Assembly (NCBI RefSeq): GCF_000331535.1
Contig: NZ_AMZN01000086.1
Span: 1 to 59,287, forward strand
Length of the DNA stretch: 59,287 nucleotides
Origin: Fulvivirga imtechensis AK7
GTDB lineage: Bacteria; Bacteroidota; Bacteroidia; Cytophagales; Cyclobacteriaceae
Direction: 5' to 3'
A program made the position numbers and the translations under genes. How positions within the stretch are numbered: the stretch's first letter is position 1; every line of letters begins with the position of its first letter. The notes below the pieces were generated by a model. The model was given only the letters and a program-made list of their open reading frames with translations. It had not been told where the DNA came from and did not search any database. Positions 35,477 to 44,427 of the stretch are shown piece after piece.

Positions 35477-37061
35477 CGGCTACCGCCTCCCTTGTCAGTT
35501 CACCATTTACTTTTCTCCAGATACCCAGCGGGTTGTTGCTTTTTAGTTCGTCAGGTAGGGCATCTTCAGGAAAGCCCTGATAAGCCAGCGGTCTGGCAAA
35601 ACGTCTGATAGCATCTGTACCTACCGAGGTAAACCTGCCATCGGTAGATGCCGGGAAAGGACCGCCATGTTGCATTGCATGACACACCTCTACGCCAGTC
35701 GGTACTCCGTTAAAGATCACACGCCCGGCAATATTGGCCGCAGCGTAAACAATTTCCTGATAATCGCTCAATTCGTTCTCTTCGGCCATTATAGTAGAGG
35801 TCAATTGCCCCTTAACACTGAGAATAACCTCTCGTAACTCCTCTTTGCCTGAACAAGTGACCACCAGGGAAAACGGCCCGAAAACCTCTTCATGCAAACC
35901 CGGATTGGAAAGGAAATCAGCGCCTGACACACGAGCTACTGTAGGTACACCTAAGAAATTACCTTCTTCATCTTTAGCGGCTCCCGCCAGTTGTACACCT
36001 TTCTGCTCCAACATCTTCTTTTTACCTTCCTGATAACTTTTATGTATTGCTTCATTCAGCATAGTAGCAGGTGCTATTGCTTGTATTTCTTTTCCTAACA
36101 CCCGAATAAATGTATCCATTTCGTCCCCTGCTATACCAAGAATGAGACCTGGGTTGGTACAAAACTGTCCCACACCCAGAGTGATCGATCCCGCATATTG
36201 TTTTGCTACTTCCTCTGCCACTTTTTTCAGCTTTCCGGGGAGAAGCACAACAGGATTGACGCTACCCATTTCAGCAAATACCGGAATGGGCTCCTCTCGT
36301 TGCGCTGCTGCGCGATACAGCGCCATTCCCCCGTTAAATGAGCCCGTAAAGCCTACCGACTTCACTACAGGATGTTTCACAAGGGCCTGACCCAGAGAAG
36401 AACCCCTGCCATTTAGACTGGAGAAAACCCCATCAGGCATACCTGTCTTTTCAGCCGCCTGGCTAATGGCCCCGGCAATCAACTCATTGGTGCCCAGGTG
36501 AGACATATGAGCCTTAACGATCACTGGGTTTCCCGCTGCCAACGCAGAAGCCGTGTCACCGCCTGCTGTAGAGAATGCCAATGGAAAGTTACTGGCAGCA
36601 AAGACCACAACAGGTCCTACAGGACACAACATTTTTCTGATGTCCGGCTTTGGCAATGGTTGACGATCTGGCTGTGCTGTTTCTATAGTAGCATCTACCC
36701 ATGAACCTTCGCTCACTAATTGTGCAAAAAGCCTTAGTTGGCCCATAGTGCGCCCCCTTTCACCGATAATACGGCCTTCCGGTAAGCCACTCTCCTTCAT
36801 AGCCGTTTCAATAAGTTCATCTCCAAGGGCTAATATCTCATCGGCAATAGCTTCAAGAAACTCTGCCTTTCTTTTTCCGGAATAATAACGATAACTATCA
36901 AAAGCTTGTGCCGCTTTATCCAGAGCCAGCGCTACTTCATCCTCGGTGGCCAGATAGAACTTATCCAACGCTTTCCCCGCTTTTGGGTCGTAAGAGTGAA
37001 CAAACTCCTCTGATGCCGCGAGTAATTCAAATCCTATTCTATTCTTTCCGTGTAGTGCCAT
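35460..37061 (-). CDS. 2-oxoglutarate semialdehyde (2,5-dioxovalerate) dehydrogenase
   Basis: 533 residues of the aldehyde dehydrogenase superfamily, matching the longer ketoglutarate-semialdehyde dehydrogenase branch. Marks: VVVFAASNFPLAFSTAGGDT (cofactor and catalytic Asn), FTGSFNGG, catalytic Glu in FAEMGSVNPV and catalytic Cys in GVGQFCTNPG. It oxidises the semialdehyde from the 4-hydroxyproline pathway to 2-oxoglutarate with NAD(P). It follows the deaminase gene by 22 nt and overlaps the reductase gene. Confidence 0.93.
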   Translation of the reverse strand: MALHGKNRIGFELLAASEEFVHSYDPKAGKALDKFYLATEDEVALALDKAAQAFDSYRYYSGKRKAEFLEAIADEILALGDELIETAMKESGLPEGRIIGERGRTMGQLRLFAQLVSEGSWVDATIETAQPDRQPLPKPDIRKMLCPVGPVVVFAASNFPLAFSTAGGDTASALAAGNPVIVKAHMSHLGTNELIAGAISQAAEKTGMPDGVFSSLNGRGSSLGQALVKHPVVKSVGFTGSFNGGMALYRAAAQREEPIPVFAEMGSVNPVVLLPGKLKKVAEEVAKQYAGSITLGVGQFCTNPGLILGIAGDEMDTFIRVLGKEIQAIAPATMLNEAIHKSYQEGKKKMLEQKGVQLAGAAKDEEGNFLGVPTVARVSGADFLSNPGLHEEVFGPFSLVVTCSGKEELREVILSVKGQLTSTIMAEENELSDYQEIVYAAANIAGRVIFNGVPTGVEVCHAMQHGGPFPASTDGRFTSVGTDAIRRFARPLAYQGFPEDALPDELKSNNPLGIWRKVNGELTREAVAGEVYI

Positions 37062-37083
37062 ACTTCTTCGCTTTTTTAGATGG

Positions 37084-38019
37084 TTAAAATAAGTTGACTT
37101 CCTTCTGCAGGTTAAGATAGTCGGGAAGGACAGGGCGACTGGTGACAGCCTCTTCGATAATTTTTATCACACGGGCTCTTTCCTCTCCTTCCAAAGGCAT
37201 GCGTGGTAACCTGACCTCCTCGGTACCTAAACCAACAACAGCCTCTGCCAGTTTGATGTTCTGAACAAGTTGTGGATTAATATCCAATTCCAGCAAGGGC
37301 AAAAACCAGCGATAGATCTTCAGCGCTTCTTCATGATAACCAGCTTTTTGTAAACGATATATTGCCACAGTTTCTCTTGGAAACGCACAAACCAAACCAG
37401 CCACCCATCCATCAGCACCCATAAACAGGCTTTCAAGCGCCAGGGTATCTACTCCTGAAAGTATTTTAAACCTGTCGCCAAAACGGTTGATCATACGGGT
37501 AACATTGCTTACATCACGAGTCGATTCCTTTACCGCTTCAATGTTGCTTTCACCGGCCAGCGCTTCGAACATATCAAGCGTAACCTCTATTTTATAATCA
37601 ACAGGATTGTTGTAGATCATGATTGGCAGGTCTGTAGATTGCGCCACCGCTTTAAAGTATTCTACAGTTTCTTTGTCGGTAGCCTTATAGCGCATTGGAG
37701 GAAGTATCATCAATCCGCTGGCGCCATTTTCTTTTGCTTTTTCGGCAGTGTTAATAGCTGCAGATGTGGTTTGTTCTGCAATGTTTAATACTACCGGCAC
37801 CGCCCCTTTTACCAGAGAGACTGTGTGACGCACCAGCTCATATTTTTCTTCTTCCGTCAGAGCGCTTGCCTCACCAAGCGTACCGCCCAGTATAATGCCA
37901 TCCACTCCGGCTTCTAGCTGAGCTTTGATATTTTTATCAAACCACAACAAATCGAGTTGATCATCTTTCGTGAATTTTGTTGTAACTGCGGGAAATACGC
38001 CCTGCCATTGAATGTTCAT
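37084..38019 (-). CDS. DHDPS-family 1-pyrroline-4-hydroxy-2-carboxylate deaminase
   Basis: About 311 residues from the ATG at 38019, where homology begins (MNIQWQGVFPAVTTKF); the frame runs on to 38052. It is a TIM-barrel Schiff-base lyase: GTLGEASALT substrate loop, Tyr136 in IMIYNNPVDYK and Lys164 in EAVKESTRD. In this gene set it deaminates pyrroline-4-hydroxy-2-carboxylate to 2-oxoglutarate semialdehyde. It is the first gene of the five-gene hydroxyproline operon, with a candidate operator 80 nt upstream. Confidence 0.92.
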   Translation of the reverse strand: MNIQWQGVFPAVTTKFTKDDQLDLLWFDKNIKAQLEAGVDGIILGGTLGEASALTEEEKYELVRHTVSLVKGAVPVVLNIAEQTTSAAINTAEKAKENGASGLMILPPMRYKATDKETVEYFKAVAQSTDLPIMIYNNPVDYKIEVTLDMFEALAGESNIEAVKESTRDVSNVTRMINRFGDRFKILSGVDTLALESLFMGADGWVAGLVCAFPRETVAIYRLQKAGYHEEALKIYRWFLPLLELDINPQLVQNIKLAEAVVGLGTEEVRLPRMPLEGEERARVIKIIEEAVTSRPVLPDYLNLQKEVNLF

Positions 38020-38090
38020 CATGGATAAAATTTTATAGTTTTTAAATTTCAATGCAAATTAGTCCAATCTTAGCACTATTGATTTGACTA

Positions 38091-38204
38091 TCTGACCCTA
38101 AACCGATACTATTTTAACATGTTAGATGTAATAAGCTTTCAAGGAGAGATTAAATAGTATACAAAGGGGTGTATTTCTGCGAAAATTGGGGGATAAGGGT
38201 CAGA
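38091..38204. promoter_or_regulatory. Regulatory region of the 4-hydroxyproline operon
   Basis: Between the operon start and a GNAT gene. An inverted pair TCTGACCCT (38091-38099) / AGGGTCAGA (38196-38204) brackets a second inverted pair ATACTATTT (38106-38114) / AAATAGTAT (38152-38160). The inner left arm lies in the motif shared with the dehydratase operon. Two inverted half-sites about 45 nt apart fit a regulator that binds cooperatively. Confidence 0.5.
38100..38120 (-). promoter_or_regulatory. Candidate operator shared by hydroxyproline operons (copy 2)
   Basis: Contains ACCGATACTATTTTAACAT, 19 of 21 identical to copy 1 at 20099-20119. It lies 80 nt upstream of the chosen start of the deaminase gene. 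Confidence 0.55.
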
Positions 38205-38219
38205 ATTCTGGAATAGCAG

Positions 38220-38678
38220 CTAAACCCCGAAAGTAAACTGCACTACCTCCTCTCCCTCTCCTCCTGAGGTACGATAGAAATCAACAGCATGTATATCTTC
38301 AGCGCTGGCATCTACAAACACCTGACGAATACCTTTGCTCCTGCAATATACCTCCAGTTGCCGTAATAATTTTTTACCTAAACCCCTACGCTGGAATTCC
38401 TGCTTAATCGCTATGTCATAAATAAACATCTCAGAGCCCTCAAATTGATACATGGGAAGTTCATAAGCAGTAAGACCACCCACTACGTTGCCTTCATACC
38501 GGATGCATAGTACAACTAAATCAGTCCTCGCCAGCAATGAAGACAGGTACTCCTTACCCGGAGGGGTAGTTTCCTCCACTTCGAATACTTCTCTAAACAG
38601 ACGAAAAAGCTCTTGGGCAACCGCTACATCCCGCTTGCTCAACCGGATCACTTCAAAATGCATACTGGCAAAATTCAT
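38220..38678 (-). CDS. GNAT acetyltransferase resembling AAC(3)-I
   Basis: 152 residues. The acetyl-CoA pyrophosphate loop QEFQRRGLGKKLL is clear, preceded by EMFIYDIAI and followed by IRQVFVDASAEDIHAVDFY. The layout (VIRLSKRDVAVAQELFRLF, EYLSSLLARTDLVVL, VVGGLTAYELP) resembles aminoglycoside 3-N-acetyltransferases of type I. The true substrate cannot be read from sequence, and intrinsic GNATs of this shape are common. Its stop is separated from the next gene on the same strand by 12 nt, so the reductase and GNAT genes may form a pair. Confidence 0.85.
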   Translation of the reverse strand: MNFASMHFEVIRLSKRDVAVAQELFRLFREVFEVEETTPPGKEYLSSLLARTDLVVLCIRYEGNVVGGLTAYELPMYQFEGSEMFIYDIAIKQEFQRRGLGKKLLRQLEVYCRSKGIRQVFVDASAEDIHAVDFYRTSGGEGEEVVQFTFGV

Positions 38679-38690
38679 TGGGATTATTCT

Positions 38691-39263
38691 TTAATGTCGG
38701 TATTTGGTGGGTATAGCATGCTCCGCTTCCATGGCTGCAATGAGCGACCCCATCACATTTTTGATCCGCGCGAGGGTATCGTCATCTTGTATTTCCCCAT
38801 CTCTGCCTATTTTTCCTCTGGCTCCTTTTATCAGGAGCTTTGAGCCTTCATCTATCCGTCCTTCAATGGTAGTGATAATTAAATCAAGCGCTTCAAATGC
38901 TTTTTCTCCCGAAGCGGCAGCCACTATGATGGCAACGGGCTTGTTAGAAAAAACAGTAGTGGAAACTGTCCATTCAATGGCATTCTTTAAGCTACCGGGA
39001 AGGCTGAAAACATATTCGGGAGTACATATTAAGACGCCATCCGCTTTAGCAATACTATTGCGAAACTTCTGAACAACTGCAGGCGGAGTTTCACCATCCT
39101 GGTCGGGGTTAAAATGAGGGAGTTTGTCTATTCCGTCAAAAAGCTCAACATCCACCACACCCTCTGCCAACGCTGCTGCCTTTCGCAAAATGATTTCATT
39201 TGTAGAGTTTTTCTTAGTACTGCCTGAAATGGCCAACACTCTTTTTTTCTCATTCATATACAT
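38691..39263 (-). CDS. NAD(P)H-dependent FMN reductase
   Basis: 190 residues with a flavodoxin-like fold: the phosphate-binding loop AISGSTKKNSTNE, then LICTPEYVFSLPGSLKNAIEW, the FMN isoalloxazine loop typical of NADPH-dependent FMN reductases, and VAIIVAAASGE. It probably reduces quinones, azo compounds or free flavin. Start at 39263; an ATG two codons later is equally possible. Upstream is repeat copy 2. Confidence 0.9.
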   Translation of the reverse strand: MYMNEKKRVLAISGSTKKNSTNEIILRKAAALAEGVVDVELFDGIDKLPHFNPDQDGETPPAVVQKFRNSIAKADGVLICTPEYVFSLPGSLKNAIEWTVSTTVFSNKPVAIIVAAASGEKAFEALDLIITTIEGRIDEGSKLLIKGARGKIGRDGEIQDDDTLARIKNVMGSLIAAMEAEHAIPTKYRH

Positions 39264-39282
39264 CCATTTTAACTGCTTACTT

Positions 39283-39409
39283 ATGTCTCTAAGAAAACGT
39301 CAAAGTCTGCGTTATGCTCGTCCCAAAAATGCACTCGTACCCCAGTAAGCTCCGCTTTTTGGGACTTGATTTCTTAAAGCCACTTAGAGTTTTCTTATAG
39401 ACTCTACTT
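39283..39409. repeat. Fold-back repeat family, copy 2
   Basis: TGTCTCTAAGAAAAC at the left and GTTTTCTTATAGAC at the right are the terminal inverted repeats; the central CCCAAAAATGC / CCGCTTTTTGGG arms are kept. The inner stem has a mismatch compared with copies 1 and 4. Confidence 0.78.
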
Positions 39410-39445
39410 ACTTAGTGCTTGTAAAAATACTAAGTGGATTTTCCT

Positions 39446-40582
39446 TCAGTCTAACAAAGCCTGGTACACTTTCTCTCTTGCTTTACCGGCTCCTGTATGC
39501 AGGGGGCTGTCCGTAACCGTACCTAAATTAATGGCAATGAATATGTAGAGGTTCTCTCCGGGAAAATAGTACAACTCACAGCCAGCTCCAATACCTCCTC
39601 CACTATGTCCATACGCTACATGTCCGTTGATGGTTGCATGGCTCAGGCCTAATCCGTACCGTGGTTGACCTTTACTATCATTTGTCCAGCTTTTCATTAC
39701 TTCCAGAGTAGCTTTTGAGATCAGTTTTCCTTCCATCAGTCCTTTAAGGAACTTCACCGCTTCAATAGGAGTGGCAACTATGCCATCATCTCCAACCAGA
39801 GAAGCTACATTTGACCTTTGCAAACGAGAGGCATTTTCAACAATACCATCGCTATACCTGTCCCAGTAGGTATTCACTATGGTAGGGTAAGTCAGGTAGT
39901 GTGCATCGTTGCGATAAAAGGTGTTAGTCAGGTCGAGGCGCTTAAAAACGGTTTCTTCAATGAACTGTGCATGGTCTCCCGTAAGCGCATCTGTTATTAG
40001 CGCCAGTATCACATAGTTGGTATTTCTGTATGAGTACCTGCTGCCTGGTGCAAAATCCAATGGTTTGTTTTTAATGTATTTCAAATAATCCACCGGTTCA
40101 AACTTATGATCGGGGTGTTGAAGCAGGTATGCAACATAATGGGGTGAAAAATTATACTCCGGAATGCCGGAAGTATGGTTTAAAAGCATCCGCACCGTGA
40201 CTTTTTCGGCATCGACAATATAGCTACTGTACTTTTCAGGAAGGTAAGTAGTCATAGGGCTATCCAGTGCAATGCGGCCTTCTTCGTATAACTTCAATAC
40301 TGCCACAGCCAGGTATGTTTTGGTCACACTTTGTAAATATTGCAGGTGACACGTCTGCATAGGCACTTTATCTTCTATTTTTGCGTAACCACTGGCAAAC
40401 TCCCACCAACCCTCATCGGAGTAAACAGCTATAGCAGCCCCGGGAACACCGCTATTGATCAGCTCACCAATAGCCCGCTCAACACTACCCGCCCTTGAAT
40501 ATAGCGAGCCTCCCTCTGCAGGCTTACAAGGCGTAATAAGCTGAGCATGGCGGTAGGCTGAGCATGGCGGTAGGCTGAGCAT
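39446..40582 (-). CDS. Beta-lactamase-family serine hydrolase with disrupted signal region
   Basis: The frame is 378 residues. The class C-like site is complete: SVTK (QYLQSVTKTYL), the YxN-like YSYRNTNYVIL and the HSGGGIGAG box. Such proteins are D-aminopeptidases, esterases or carboxypeptidases. The N-terminus is odd: the frame-matched ATG (40582) lies in a 17-nt tandem duplication (40541-40574), whereas a good export signal begins at an upstream ATG at 40632 in another frame. Taking away one repeat unit joins the signal (MKSIHIYISGLLVIASAC) to the enzyme in frame. The gene may thus be off or expressed only in the cytoplasm in this sequence. Confidence 0.85.
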   Translation of the reverse strand: MLSLPPCSAYRHAQLITPCKPAEGGSLYSRAGSVERAIGELINSGVPGAAIAVYSDEGWWEFASGYAKIEDKVPMQTCHLQYLQSVTKTYLAVAVLKLYEEGRIALDSPMTTYLPEKYSSYIVDAEKVTVRMLLNHTSGIPEYNFSPHYVAYLLQHPDHKFEPVDYLKYIKNKPLDFAPGSRYSYRNTNYVILALITDALTGDHAQFIEETVFKRLDLTNTFYRNDAHYLTYPTIVNTYWDRYSDGIVENASRLQRSNVASLVGDDGIVATPIEAVKFLKGLMEGKLISKATLEVMKSWTNDSKGQPRYGLGLSHATINGHVAYGHSGGGIGAGCELYYFPGENLYIFIAINLGTVTDSPLHTGAGKAREKVYQALLD

Positions 40583-40583
40583 G
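40541..40583. repeat. 17-nt tandem duplication in serine hydrolase signal region
   Basis: CTGAGCATGGCGGTAGG occurs at 40541-40557 and 40558-40574, followed by a partial third unit (CTGAGCATG) at 40575-40583. The unit is not a multiple of three, so copy number sets the reading frame of the gene. Confidence 0.9.
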
Positions 40584-40754
40584 CGCTAGCGATCACCAGA
40601 AGACCTGAAATGTATATATGTATGCTTTTCATGTTCTATTTATTGATATATAAGATCAAAATACAAAGCCGGAAGTCTGAAGTGCATCACTCACACCCTT
40701 TTTGCCAACTACCGACTATTCAGCCTGGACTTGCCTCGACTTTCGGGGCCAGCC

Positions 40755-41351
40755 CTAATCAGACTGAATTGCAGTGCCTACCTGCACTATGGTTTCGGGG
40801 ACCAGAGGTATGCTCGCGTTGTATCCTCTCACCAACATAAATTGATAGCTTATGAAAGATGATACAAAAGCATCGCTCGAAAAGCCTTTATACCCCATGG
40901 ATACGCCAAGAGGGATTGTTAGCATACCTTTCCCTTTACGTCCGGCAGATATCCATTGGCCGTTTGCCTGCTTGTACGACTCCGCAGGCCGAAAGGAAAG
41001 CAGATAGCCGGCTCCAAGCTTTAATTCGCCATAAGCATCAGAGACAACCTCCGGTCGCCAGGCTGCCTGTGTGTAAAGCATTACACCATTACCGATGGCC
41101 CTGTTTCGATACCACATCAGGTTTAGTTGTTGCACCCATTCGTGCGACCCATTCATGCTCACTTCTGTGCCGATACCTATCCCTACATTAGAGAAATTGG
41201 ATAATACACTTTGAAAAGGCATGGCGAAGGCATGAAACTGCAGCGTCAGTACAATAGGAAAATTCTGATAGTTTTGCTCCGTATCACCTTGCGCTACGAT
41301 ATTGAATCCCACAAAAAGGCTCAATAGCAAACTCAAAAATATTTTTTTCAT
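40755..41351 (-). CDS. Hypothetical outer-membrane beta-barrel protein
   Basis: 198 residues with a signal peptide ending near FNIVAQG. Alternating strands follow (VGIGIGTEVSM, WVQQLNLMWYRN, GELKLGAGYLLSF, LTIPLGVSMGYK, FVSSFISYQFML), which suggests a small porin-like or surface barrel of 8 strands. No family name can be given. It lies upstream of the serine hydrolase on the same strand, 122 nt from the start at 40632. Confidence 0.7.
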   Translation of the reverse strand: MKKIFLSLLLSLFVGFNIVAQGDTEQNYQNFPIVLTLQFHAFAMPFQSVLSNFSNVGIGIGTEVSMNGSHEWVQQLNLMWYRNRAIGNGVMLYTQAAWRPEVVSDAYGELKLGAGYLLSFRPAESYKQANGQWISAGRKGKGMLTIPLGVSMGYKGFSSDAFVSSFISYQFMLVRGYNASIPLVPETIVQVGTAIQSD

Positions 41352-41457
41352 AGTTCACAGAAATGTTGGGTAATATTACGGGGAAAAGACCCTTTTCAAG
41401 GCTTCATACTGCCTGTTTTCCGCTGAAATGTAGCAAATTTACAGGTGAAGTGTATTC

Positions 41458-42300
41458 CTACTCCGGCTGAAACCAGTTCTTAAATTGTGGAGCTTTCGTC
41501 CTGCTTACAGCGATATCCGGTGGAAAGTGTTCATTGGAATGAAGCAAAACGCGCAGTTTGCCGTTTTCTGCCCGTGCATACCCTGACACCTGCTGTCTGT
41601 GAAGAATATACTGACGGTTGAGCCTGAAGAAAAATGCTGTGGGAAGTTTTTGTTCAATTTTATCCAGTGAATCATCCAGGTAATACTTCCTGCCTTCGTT
41701 ATCGACTGCAATAGTATAATCACCGTCAACATAAAAACCCACCAGCGCTTTGAAGCTTATTTTCACATCACGCTTGCCGGATTTTACCATAAAGCCTTCA
41801 TATTTAATACGTTGCTCCTCTTTTCTCTTCAATTCTGACCTTTGCCATTCGTTGTAGTAGTAAAGCCCGATATAGATGCCATTGATCACCAGAAACCAAA
41901 TACTAATAATGAATAGGTCCACAGTGTAAAAGCTCACCTGAGCAGGCTTACCCTTCGCTATCCAACTCACCAGCTCGGTCAGCACGCTAATGACCAACAA
42001 CCCTATGACCGTAGTAGCGCCAATTTGAAAGACGATCCGTTTCAATCCGCCTTGCTGATAAGGCCACCTCTTATCAAGATAGATAATAATGGACCTGACC
42101 GCCCACCATGCCGCATACCCCTGAACCGTGTCTATGGAAAAAGTGAGTAACAAAAACCAGCTTAGCCGGATATCAGTATAGGTGAGGTAATAGTTAAAAG
42201 CGCTAATAAAAGGAATAAGCGCGAGAAACAGTGGTATATCAGGGTGGTAAGAATTAGTCTGGCCTCGTTCCTGATTCATAACCTGATCTTTAGCAAACAA
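41458..42300 (-). CDS. LytTR-type membrane-linked transcription regulator
   Basis: 280 residues. Four hydrophobic segments in the first 150 residues (IPLFLALIPFISAFNYYL, LSWFLLLTFSIDT, a third near TTVIGLLVISVL and LFIISIWFLVINGIYIGLYYY), then a short coil and a C-terminal LytTR DNA-binding domain (VGFYVDGDYTIAVDNEGRKY, LDKIEQKLPTAFFFRLNRQYIL). A membrane-bound one-protein regulator or sensor partner is likely. The start at 42300 overlaps the preceding gene by 11 nt; an ATG at 42279 would remove the overlap. Confidence 0.88.
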   Translation of the reverse strand: MFAKDQVMNQERGQTNSYHPDIPLFLALIPFISAFNYYLTYTDIRLSWFLLLTFSIDTVQGYAAWWAVRSIIIYLDKRWPYQQGGLKRIVFQIGATTVIGLLVISVLTELVSWIAKGKPAQVSFYTVDLFIISIWFLVINGIYIGLYYYNEWQRSELKRKEEQRIKYEGFMVKSGKRDVKISFKALVGFYVDGDYTIAVDNEGRKYYLDDSLDKIEQKLPTAFFFRLNRQYILHRQQVSGYARAENGKLRVLLHSNEHFPPDIAVSRTKAPQFKNWFQPE

Positions 42301-43489
42301 TTTTCAAGATATCATTTTTATAAAACAATAAGAAAAACCGGGATATGTGCATTGCTCCAAAACCTGCAAACAGAACAATCCCGGGCTCCATGGGAATGTA
42401 AAATCGATTGTCCCAATCTACCGTAGCTATGGCTATTAACATACAGTTGACAAAGATTACAACAAGAACGTTGGTTTTAATGGCGTTTTTGCAGGATTTG
42501 ATTATACCAACAATAAAGCAAGCATAAACAACGGCTAGCCAGATCATGTTAAATACATTGTGTTCCCAGGTATAGTAGGGCCTATAGAATGACAGTAAAT
42601 AAAAAACTTTGAGAGCACCGGTTTTTAATATGTGTCCCGGATACTCATACATAAAATGCAGCATGTTTAATATTCCCCACGAATGGCCGGTCACTTTCTC
42701 TGCTTCCTGTAGTCTGGAAGGCTCCAAAGGTATTTGCAGATCAGCCACATAGGTGGGTGTTCCTTTAGTGATATTCATGTAGCTGACAATGTTGCCGGTC
42801 AAATAGTCTACTGAAAAATCCCACTTCTGAAAAAGTAATATTGCTGAAGCTAAAAACAGAAATAAAAGCAGGAAGCCATAAGTTGATTTTTTCACTAGCG
42901 ACAGACTTTTTAGCTGCTTCCCATAAAAAACCATCAAAAATGCTATGACCCCTGTAATAACTACAACAGAAGCAGGCCTTGTAAAGAATAATAAGACTAA
43001 AAGGCCTGTTAATTTTAAGAAGTCAGACTTTCTCCCCTGAAAGTCCGCTAATACATAGATCAGGATCAGGCACAAGCTACAAAACAATGATTCTGACATA
43101 AGGGTAAGATTCCAGTGGATACAGTCCACCCAGCATATAAATATCAACGCTGAAAATAAACCCGCCAATGGATTGTTGAATAATTTTACGCTGCTTTTGT
43201 ACAGTAAAATAGTGGCCAAACCGGAAAGGATAATTTGAAAGATAATCACTGGCGCCACCGTATGTGCCGAGATCAATCTGCTCAGCGCAATAATGCCGAT
43301 ATGAACACTATAAAAGATATGATGGCTATCCTCCAATTTTCCATGAGCTATTAAATAATCCGCTCCTCTTAAATAGACCTCTGCATCGAACAACACCCGA
43401 AAACCGAATATCAGGAATAGTGACAGATGAACACAACCCCAGGCGATCAGTATGATAATCAAATGAAGTTTATAGGTAGATATAGCCAT
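42290..43489 (-). CDS. Multi-pass membrane protein, probable GT-C glycosyltransferase
   Basis: 399 residues with about nine to eleven membrane helices. After the first helix comes FDAEVYLRGADYLIAHG, where the acidic DAEVY resembles the catalytic loop of lipid-linked sugar (GT-C, ArnT/PMT-like) transferases, and a large loop between helices contains WDFSVDYLTGNI. No family name is certain. It overlaps the LytTR gene, so the pair forms an operon. Confidence 0.6.
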   Translation of the reverse strand: MAISTYKLHLIIILIAWGCVHLSLFLIFGFRVLFDAEVYLRGADYLIAHGKLEDSHHIFYSVHIGIIALSRLISAHTVAPVIIFQIILSGLATILLYKSSVKLFNNPLAGLFSALIFICWVDCIHWNLTLMSESLFCSLCLILIYVLADFQGRKSDFLKLTGLLVLLFFTRPASVVVITGVIAFLMVFYGKQLKSLSLVKKSTYGFLLLFLFLASAILLFQKWDFSVDYLTGNIVSYMNITKGTPTYVADLQIPLEPSRLQEAEKVTGHSWGILNMLHFMYEYPGHILKTGALKVFYLLSFYRPYYTWEHNVFNMIWLAVVYACFIVGIIKSCKNAIKTNVLVVIFVNCMLIAIATVDWDNRFYIPMEPGIVLFAGFGAMHISRFFLLFYKNDILKIVC

Positions 43490-43619
43490 TTACTTTCTGT
43501 GTCTGCATGAAGATAGCGTATATTACGGTAGTGAGATTTCTCCTTCTGTTCGCATTTATACAATTGTAGCAAAAAATAGTCATTTTACTTTGGGGTTGTT
43601 ATACCAAACTTAGACGACA

Positions 43620-44387
43620 ATGAAGGACCTGACTATGCTGGCTCTAGCGCTTATTTTCACTAACGTTCACCCAATTTCAGCTCAAAACACTGAGGTACGT
43701 GGCAATGCGGCTTATATCTTCGCCTATTACCCAAAGGAAAATGCCCGGGAGCATTTCGAAAATGGCTATAAAAAGCACCTTTCCTGGCATGCTGCCAAGA
43801 ACGATCCGCTTGTATGGTATGCGTGGTATGTACAAACCGGAGACCGGTTGGGGCTCTTCATAGATGGCACTTTCGGTATCTCCCATGGAGCCTTCGATAA
43901 TCGCATAGCACCTGCCGAAGATGGTCAGGATTTCCAGGAAACAACTGCGCCATATGTTGACAATGCATTTCGAAAGGTATATACCCTAAAGCCAGAGCTA
44001 AGTACCGCTCAACTATTGGAAGAACATACCCCTTCAAAAATGATTGAGGTATATGATATCGTAGTACACCCTGGAGCAGAAGCTAGATTTGAAACAACAA
44101 TTTCATCACTCAAAAAAGCGTTGGATATGCGTCAGGAAAAACCCAGGTTCACTGTCTATAAGCTGTTGTCAGGTGGCGAGCAAAGTGGATACTTAATAAT
44201 GGTGCCGAGAGAAAATGCTGCTTATTTTGACGAAAAAATGCATTTTACGTCTATAAGCGAACTGGTCACCAAGGTATTTCCCGTTGCACAGGCCAGCGCA
44301 CTAAACCAGGATATTGTGGGATCTGTAAAACACATAAAAAGCGAAACCTGGGGGTACAGGGCGGACCTGAGCCTCATCCCGCAATGA
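43620..44387 (+). CDS. Secreted hypothetical protein, dimeric alpha-beta barrel-like
   Basis: 255 residues, signal peptide ending near PISAQN. Two similar halves each have a strand, then helix pattern (AAYIFAYYPKENAREHFENGYKKHL and MIEVYDIVVHPGAEARFETTISSLKKAL), as in NIPSNAP/antibiotic-monooxygenase-like barrels. No catalytic residues are evident. It is followed 40 nt later by an AraC regulator on the same strand. Confidence 0.65.
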   Translation: MKDLTMLALALIFTNVHPISAQNTEVRGNAAYIFAYYPKENAREHFENGYKKHLSWHAAKNDPLVWYAWYVQTGDRLGLFIDGTFGISHGAFDNRIAPAEDGQDFQETTAPYVDNAFRKVYTLKPELSTAQLLEEHTPSKMIEVYDIVVHPGAEARFETTISSLKKALDMRQEKPRFTVYKLLSGGEQSGYLIMVPRENAAYFDEKMHFTSISELVTKVFPVAQASALNQDIVGSVKHIKSETWGYRADLSLIPQ

Positions 44388-44427
44388 TTACCGGAAACCT
44401 GCGACATAAAGCATTCGTAACAAATGT

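Noticed and set aside
38220-38678. Calling this gene an antibiotic-resistance determinant
   Set aside because: The resemblance to AAC(3)-I is at fold and motif level; many GNATs look alike and no mobile context surrounds it.
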